Of a stretch of DNA of 17,210 nucleotides, positions 13,618 through 17,210 are shown one piece after another. The notes beneath the pieces were generated by a model, which had not been told where the DNA came from, did no database searches, and saw only the letters and a program-made list of their open reading frames with translations. Position numbers and translations under genes: made by a program. Position 1 is the stretch's first letter. Each line of letters begins with the position of its first letter. Origin of the DNA: Bacilli bacterium (lineage in GTDB: Bacteria > Bacillota_I > Bacilli_A > RF39 > UBA660); the NCBI GenBank assembly GCA_900757295.1, contig CAAENH010000080.1, positions 1 through 17,210 on the forward strand. The letters are read 5' to 3'.

Positions 13618-14907
13618 ATGGATGTAAATATAATTACATTTGGGTGTAAAGTAAATACTTATGAAAGTGAAATCATAAAAGAAAAATTTTTAGAAAAAAA
13701 ATTTAATATTGTTGATGATTATAAAATAGCTGATGTCGTAGTAGTAAATACATGTAGTGTTACTAATAATGCAGATAATAAATCAAAGAAGTCTATAAGA
13801 GATATTAAAAGAGATAATCCATCATGTATTTTAGTAGTATGTGGATGTATGAGCCAAAATCATCAAGTAGATTTAGAAAGCTTAGGAATAGATATATTAA
13901 TAGGAAATCAAGATAAAAGTAAAATAGTAGAGTTAGTTTTAAATTATAAAATGAATCATGAAAAATATGTTAATTTTTCTAATATGCAAGATTTAGATTT
14001 TGAAGATATGCAAATCAAAAAATTTACGGGTCAAACTAGAGCATTTATAAAAATACAGGATGGGTGTAATAACTATTGTTCTTATTGTATTATTCCTTAC
14101 ATGCGTGGTAATTTAAGGTGCAAAGATTTCGATAAAGCTATAAACGAAGCCCAAGAACTTGCTAAATATCATCAAGAAATTGTATTAACTGGTATTCACA
14201 CCGGAACTTATAATAGCAATGGTAAAGATTTAGTAGATCTAATAAATGAAATGAGCAAAATAGAAAATATTAAAAGAATTAGAATATCATCTATAGAAAT
14301 ATTAGAAATAACTGAAAAGTTCTTGGATATGCTAAAAAATAATCCTAAAGTATGTAATCACTTACATATTCCTTTGCAATCGGGTAGTAATACTATATTA
14401 AAATTAATGAATCGTCGTTATTTAAAAGAAAAATTTTTAGAAATTGTAAATCAAATAAGAGCTGTAAGACCAGATATTAGTTTGACTACTGATTTAATCG
14501 TAGGTTTTCCTGGAGAAACTGAAGAATTATTTAAAGAATCTAAAGAGTTTTGTAAACTAATTAATTTTAGTAAAATTCATGTCTTTCCTTTTTCTTTAAG
14601 AAGTAATACTAAAGCAGAGAAATTACCTAATCATATAGATAATAAAACTAAAAAAGAAAGAGTCCATGAAATGCTAAAATTGTCTTTAGAATTAGAAGAA
14701 AAATATTATGAAAAGTTTATTAATCAAGATATGGAAGTATTAATTGAACAATATGATGGCAAATATAGTATTGGTCATACATCTAATTATCTGAAAGTAA
14801 AAATTGCTCAAAAATTAGAAAATAATCAATTTTATAACGTAAAAATAACAAAAATATGTCAAAATGATGTTTATGGAACTTTAAATGATTGCTTAATTCA
14901 TTCTTAA
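13618..14907 (+). CDS. mtaB: tRNA (t6A37) C2-methylthiotransferase MtaB
   Basis: A 429-residue radical SAM methylthiotransferase that converts t6A at position 37 of ANN-decoding tRNAs to ms2t6A. The N-terminal UPF0004 domain has its three cluster cysteines: FGCKVN (C10), NTCSVT (C46) and CGCMSQ (C77). The radical SAM cluster is CNNYCSYC (C150, C154, C157), followed by PYMRG. Further family segments are VLTGIHTG, RISSIE, HIPLQSGS, TDLIVGFPGET and HVFPFS. The C-terminal ~65 residues form the TRAM RNA-binding domain. FGCKVN and HTGTY support MtaB (YqeV type) over MiaB or RimO. GGTGGTGA lies just upstream of the ATG. In Bacillus mtaB lies at the end of the lepA-hemW-hrcA-dnaK cluster, so its position here is probably a remnant of that order. 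Confidence 0.94.
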   Translation: MDVNIITFGCKVNTYESEIIKEKFLEKKFNIVDDYKIADVVVVNTCSVTNNADNKSKKSIRDIKRDNPSCILVVCGCMSQNHQVDLESLGIDILIGNQDKSKIVELVLNYKMNHEKYVNFSNMQDLDFEDMQIKKFTGQTRAFIKIQDGCNNYCSYCIIPYMRGNLRCKDFDKAINEAQELAKYHQEIVLTGIHTGTYNSNGKDLVDLINEMSKIENIKRIRISSIEILEITEKFLDMLKNNPKVCNHLHIPLQSGSNTILKLMNRRYLKEKFLEIVNQIRAVRPDISLTTDLIVGFPGETEELFKESKEFCKLINFSKIHVFPFSLRSNTKAEKLPNHIDNKTKKERVHEMLKLSLELEEKYYEKFINQDMEVLIEQYDGKYSIGHTSNYLKVKIAQKLENNQFYNVKITKICQNDVYGTLNDCLIHS

Positions 14908-14917
14908 AGTTTATACT
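14889..14917 (+). promoter_or_regulatory. Possible promoter of the 14937 gene
   Basis: TTGCTT (14889..14894, 4/6) and TATACT (14912..14917, 5/6) are spaced by 17 bp and overlap the end of mtaB. The leader would be only about 13 bases. Confidence 0.3.
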
Positions 14918-14936
14918 TATGGTAGGGTGAAGAAAA

Positions 14937-15569
14937 ATGAAAGAATATGAATCATACTATATTAGAACTGAAGATAAAAATTATGGAAAAGTAAATATAG
15001 CTAGAAATAATATAAAAAAGCATAAGAAAACTCATTTAAATAAGAAAAGATTTGCAACAGTAATTATTACAGGTAGTTTAATTGTCTATGGTGGAGTTTC
15101 CATGATAAATGATGGTCTAAATGCTGGAAAAGAAATTACTGCTAAAGTTGATAATAGAATTGAACAAATGAAAAACGAATATAATTTATCAAAAGCTAAA
15201 TATTCATTTACAGATTATACAGAAGATCAATTTAATAAGTTGGATTATCAAGAACAAGTTGCTTTATATCAACAATTTATTGATTTTGTTCAAAATTCTG
15301 AAATTAATAATGGCTATAGTAGCTTAAATCCTAACTATGATAAAATGCGATATGACGCTGACAGTTTAGCTTATGAATTAGATATGACAGCATCTTTATG
15401 TGATGAAAATCAACTTAGAGCTAAAAAAGGTGAAGTATTAAGAAGGTATAAAGAAATAGCTAGTGTGCTAAAAGATGTTTATAAAGATAAATATACAATG
15501 ACTCCAGTTCAAGGAACGACAGAAATTGTTCATAATATAAATGATTCTGTAACATTAGCATCAAGATAG
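14937..15569 (+). CDS. Single-pass membrane protein, function unknown
   Basis: A 210-residue protein that I do not recognise. Residues 1-38 are strongly basic (clusters of Lys, His and Arg at 23-38). A transmembrane helix lies at 39-57 (FATVIITGSLIVYGGVSM). The remainder is mostly helical and likely outside the cell under the positive-inside rule; it contains YTEDQFNKLDYQEQVALYQQ and a segment with a single Cys (SLCDENQLRAKKGE). AGGGTGA precedes the ATG by six bases. It lies 29 bases after mtaB and may be read from it or from a weak promoter inside mtaB. A strong terminator follows. No catalytic motif is visible. Confidence 0.6.
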   Translation: MKEYESYYIRTEDKNYGKVNIARNNIKKHKKTHLNKKRFATVIITGSLIVYGGVSMINDGLNAGKEITAKVDNRIEQMKNEYNLSKAKYSFTDYTEDQFNKLDYQEQVALYQQFIDFVQNSEINNGYSSLNPNYDKMRYDADSLAYELDMTASLCDENQLRAKKGEVLRRYKEIASVLKDVYKDKYTMTPVQGTTEIVHNINDSVTLASR

Positions 15570-15574
15570 AATAT

Positions 15575-15609
15575 AAAAATAGACAATGGCAAAAACATTG
15601 TCTATTTTT
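15575..15609. terminator. Bidirectional terminator between convergent genes
   Basis: A perfect 14-bp stem pairs AAAAATAGACAATG (15575..15588) with CATTGTCTATTTTT (15596..15609), loop GCAAAAA. The T-run on the 3' arm and the A-run on the 5' arm make it work in both directions. It serves the + gene ending at 15569 and the - gene ending at 15627. Confidence 0.9.
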
Positions 15610-15626
15610 GATTGGAACAACTATTT

Positions 15627-16151
15627 TTAAACTAAATTTTTTAAAATTGATTTGAATATTTTAATATGGTGTTCTTCATCTAAAATAATTCTATTTATTA
15701 TATCAGTTATAATTTCATCGTTTGCATATTTAATAATATCTTTATAATTTTTAATTGCAATTTCTTCATCTTTAATATTGTTTTTTAATAATTCCGTTAG
15801 ATCTAAATTGTAATCTATTAAATCACTTTGCCAATATGTTTCATTATCCAGTTTATTTATATATGTAAAAGTTGGACTTAATCCTAATTTTACTAATATT
15901 TCTCCTAATATTTGTAAATGTTTCATTTCTACCATAGCAATAACATTTAGAGCGTGTTTTATTTCTTTTAAATTCTCATCTAAAGCTAATTCTTGAAATA
16001 AATATTTAGAAATACACGAAAATTCACTATGTTTAGAACTATAACTTTTTTTAATTTTATAAGCTAAACTTAAATTTTCTTTTAAGCCATTTATGCTAGG
16101 ATAGGGTTCATTAATCACTAAATTAATTCCGTTTATAAAATTATTAAACAT
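15627..16151 (-). CDS. Ferritin-like diiron/manganese protein of the Mn-catalase-like type
   Basis: A 174-residue four-helix ferritin-like protein. Candidate metal ligands are E43 (HSEFSCISKYLFQ), E75 and H78 (MVEMKHLQILGE), E129 (KDEEIAIKNY) and E159 and H162 (LDEEHHIKIF): the two ExxH motifs plus two Glu expected of a dinuclear site. The overall pattern, including YPSINGLKENLSLAY at the start, resembles a short ferritin-like family of Bacillota often annotated as manganese catalase-like or bacterioferritin-like. Catalase, peroxidase or iron oxidation could each be the activity; the sequence cannot decide. The start is supported by GGTGAT a few bases upstream. It is the only larger gene on the - strand and has its own promoter, so it is probably independently regulated, perhaps by oxidative stress (inference). 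Confidence 0.78.
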   Translation of the reverse strand: MFNNFINGINLVINEPYPSINGLKENLSLAYKIKKSYSSKHSEFSCISKYLFQELALDENLKEIKHALNVIAMVEMKHLQILGEILVKLGLSPTFTYINKLDNETYWQSDLIDYNLDLTELLKNNIKDEEIAIKNYKDIIKYANDEIITDIINRIILDEEHHIKIFKSILKNLV

Positions 16152-16187
16152 TCAATCACCAATTAAATTTTATGCCTAAGTTTGATA

Positions 16188-16215
16188 ATTATACATCAAT
16201 CGTACATTCGTTCAA
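16188..16215 (-). promoter_or_regulatory. Promoter of the ferritin-like gene
   Basis: On the - strand TTGAAC (16215..16210, 4/6) and a perfect TATAAT (16193..16188) are separated by 16 bp. The -10 lies 36 bases before the start codon. It is divergent from the promoter at 16221..16249, with only five bases between the two -35 elements. Confidence 0.6.
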
Positions 16216-16220
16216 GGATG

Positions 16221-16249
16221 TTGACTTATTAATATAATTGTGCTATACT
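16221..16249 (+). promoter_or_regulatory. Promoter of the 16336 gene
   Basis: TTGACT (16221..16226, 5/6) and TATACT (16244..16249, 5/6) are separated by 17 bp, with TG one base before the -10. It predicts a start of transcription near 16256 and a leader of about 80 bases, the longest in the window. Confidence 0.7.
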
Positions 16250-16288
16250 TTAGATATCAATGGGGATTGGTTAGATAAAATAGCTTTT

Positions 16289-16315
16289 AATATCCTTGTT
16301 GTAGGGTATTTTTTT
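16289..16315 (+). promoter_or_regulatory. Terminator-like hairpin in the leader of the 16336 gene
   Basis: AATATCCT (16289..16296) pairs with AGGGTATT (16303..16310) with one wobble; the loop is TGTTGT, and a run of seven T ends at 16315. It lies between the promoter and the coding region, before the AGAGGGGGA ribosome binding site, so it looks like a transcription attenuator. GGGGAT at 16262..16267 could pair with ATCC in the 5' arm as an alternative structure. I do not recognise a known riboswitch class. Confidence 0.5.
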
Positions 16316-16335
16316 ATTTAAGAGGGGGATTTAAA

Positions 16336-16827
16336 ATGAAAAGAAAAAAAGTTATAGGTGCAAAAGAACTTGGTATATCAGCTCTAGCTCTAGTTTTGAT
16401 AGGAACTGCTGGATTAAACTTAAGTGAAAAAGATTATTCAAAATATTTGGATAAACCAGGTATGCAAGTAAATGATACATATTTACCTGCAAATAAATTT
16501 ATAAAATTATATGATGACTTTTTCTTAGAAAATTATTATGCAGATCATATGCAAGAAAAAGATAAGGTTTATTTAAAACTTGGAGACAATGATACTAGAA
16601 AATATGTTATTAAAGATATTAAAGAAACTGATTATGAACCTTATGAATTAGAAATTGAAGCAAAAGAAAATCCAAATTATGAAGTATTTAAAGAAACCGA
16701 AGAAAATACTTATACAAATTATGTTGATACAACAAAAAAAGTTATGAAAGTATCATGTAAAGCACATCACAGAAATCATACATTCACAACTTATGAAAAA
16801 GCAAAAACATTATCTTATAGCAAATAG
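16336..16827 (+). CDS. Small secreted or membrane-anchored protein, function unknown
   Basis: A 163-residue protein I do not recognise. The N-terminus is basic (MKRKKVIGAKE) and is followed by a hydrophobic segment at about 9-29 (LGISALALVLIGTAGLNLS), read as an uncleaved anchor or a signal peptide. The rest is soluble, acidic and tyrosine-rich, with a C-terminal motif VSCKAHHRNHTFTTYEK containing one Cys and three His, a possible metal site. AGAGGGGGA precedes the ATG by about six bases. It has its own promoter, a leader hairpin and a terminator at its stop, so it is a regulated single-gene unit. It faces away from the ferritin-like gene across a shared promoter region; a linked stress role is speculation. 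Confidence 0.6.
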   Translation: MKRKKVIGAKELGISALALVLIGTAGLNLSEKDYSKYLDKPGMQVNDTYLPANKFIKLYDDFFLENYYADHMQEKDKVYLKLGDNDTRKYVIKDIKETDYEPYELEIEAKENPNYEVFKETEENTYTNYVDTTKKVMKVSCKAHHRNHTFTTYEKAKTLSYSK

Positions 16828-16854
16828 TTAAAAAACTATTTGTTTATTTTTTGC
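16821..16854 (+). terminator. Intrinsic terminator after the 16336 gene
   Basis: A 9-bp stem pairs CAAATAGTT (16821..16829) with AACTATTTG (16834..16842), loop AAAA, followed by a T-rich tract. It overlaps the stop codons of both convergent genes. The T-run is only on the + side. Confidence 0.8.
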
Positions 16855-17039
16855 GTAAAAATATATATTGCTAAGAAAGCAGCTATCGTAATTAATAATA
16901 TAATAGTAAATTCATGAGGAAAAAATTTATCAAAAGCATCTATTATTTTATTGAATATATCTATAAAAAATTTACCAATTTTTCCAAAAAAACTTCCTAA
17001 AGAATTTTCCACTTGTTCAGCTGTAACTCTTAATAACAT
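16836..17039 (-). CDS. Small membrane protein with amphipathic helix, function unknown
   Basis: A 67-residue protein. Residues 13-40 form a likely amphipathic helix (SFFGKIGKFFIDIFNKIIDA), with Phe and Ile alternating with Lys and Asp, and 44-61 is a transmembrane segment (FTIILLITIAAFLAIYIF). AAAGGGATGA precedes the ATG, supporting real translation, and a possible -10 lies at 17059..17064. Short proteins of this shape include membrane-associated regulators, holin-like proteins and toxins of type I systems, but I see no antisense RNA gene or partner that would support any of these. It converges on the 16336 gene. Confidence 0.55.
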   Translation of the reverse strand: MLLRVTAEQVENSLGSFFGKIGKFFIDIFNKIIDAFDKFFPHEFTIILLITIAAFLAIYIFTQKINK

Positions 17040-17058
17040 AAAATCATCCCTTTACTAA

Positions 17059-17064
17059 ATTATA
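17059..17064 (-). promoter_or_regulatory. Possible -10 of the small membrane protein gene
   Basis: A perfect TATAAT on the - strand lies 20 bases before the start at 17039. The -35 positions at 16-18 bp give no better than 3/6 matches and fall inside the inverted repeat at 17071..17092. Confidence 0.4.
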
Positions 17065-17070
17065 AAATAT

Positions 17071-17092
17071 TATTGATTATATACAATCAATA
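17071..17092. repeat. Inverted repeat between divergent genes, operator-like
   Basis: TATTGATT (17071..17078) and AATCAATA (17085..17092) are exact inverted copies around a 6-bp centre (ATATAC). It lies between the - strand gene starting at 17039 and the + strand gene starting at 17158, at the -35 position of the former. No T-run follows, so it is more like a dimeric regulator site than a terminator. Confidence 0.5.
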
Positions 17093-17113
17093 TCTTATAT
17101 TTATGACATTAAC

Positions 17114-17141
17114 TTGACACATATAATATTTGAAATATAAT
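17114..17141 (+). promoter_or_regulatory. Promoter of the gene starting at 17158
   Basis: A perfect TTGACA (17114..17119) and a perfect TATAAT (17136..17141) are separated by 16 bp, 16 bases before the start codon. The ribosome binding site AAAGGTGA lies between the -10 and the ATG. Confidence 0.7.
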
Positions 17142-17157
17142 AAAAAAGGTGATTTTA

Positions 17158-17210
17158 ATGTTTAAGACTTATAATTTACTTGAAGAATATTTAAAAAATT
17201 CTAACCATAA
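17158..17210 (+). CDS. Start of a gene cut off by the window end
   Basis: The ATG at 17158 is preceded by AAAGGTGA six bases upstream and by a consensus promoter. The 17 complete codons read MFKTYNLLEEYLKNSNH with no stop before the end. Too little remains to name it. Confidence 0.6.
   Translation, partial: MFKTYNLLEEYLKNSNH

Noticed and set aside
1..17210. CRISPR array, tRNA or rRNA genes, or a reverse transcriptase for a diversity-generating retroelement
   Set aside because: No regularly spaced repeats, tRNA cloverleaf or RT motif (such as YxDD in an RT context) was found on either strand by reading.

Overview
This is a very AT-rich chromosomal window from a low-GC Gram-positive bacterium (Bacillota). 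It reads with the standard bacterial code: Trp is TGG, TGA acts as a stop (for example at the end of the gene at 9249..9875), and ribosome binding sites are strong AGGTGA/GGAGG types. The gene set (RecX, LepA, HemW, MtaB, ThyX, dTMP kinase, surface proteins with a SipW-type signal) and the extreme A+T bias suggest an uncultured gut Bacilli lineage of the RF39/Erysipelotrichia kind. That placement is inference. Nearly all genes are on the + strand.

Layout. 1..246 is the end of a cut-off gene, possibly an Rpn-type PD-(D/E)XK transposase. 319..1610 is recX plus a HAD-family nucleotidase. 1648..4599 is lepA and hemW, ending at a clear terminator. 4637..6707 holds one secreted TasA/camelysin-like protein with its own promoter. 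6764..8689 is a dTMP-making pair (a duplicated thyX and tmk). 8735..12977 encodes envelope proteins and a glycerophosphodiester phosphodiesterase, including two membrane-anchored proteins built from the same ~290-residue module. 13096..14907 is a small membrane protein and mtaB. 14937..17210 holds small unrecognised membrane or secreted proteins around a ferritin-like protein on the - strand, with divergent promoters and terminators.

The most striking locus is 4637..6707. A run of nine G, very unusual in this sequence, fills the spacer between a perfect -35 (TTGACA) and a near-perfect -10 (TATCAT). Slippage would change the spacer from 16 to 15 or 17 bp, which is the classic layout of a phase-variable promoter. 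The gene it drives is a secreted protein ending in a C-type-lectin-like domain. That domain contains a 34-codon block (6531..6632) whose codon choice differs from the rest of the gene: 24 of 34 codons are NNT, with varied first two bases. This pattern fits a diversity-generating-retroelement variable region or a recombined cassette. No reverse transcriptase or template repeat is in the window. Together they suggest a surface protein switched on and off by slippage and varied at its binding face.

Other points. The ThyX has two tandem ThyX-like halves with complementary losses of active-site motifs and a C-terminal Cys/His cluster. lepA-hemW and mtaB flank ~9 kb where relatives such as Bacillus carry hrcA-grpE-dnaK-dnaJ-prmA-rsmE, so accessory genes seem to occupy the heat-shock locus. 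No tRNA, rRNA or CRISPR array was found, and no gene-free stretch exceeds 300 bases.
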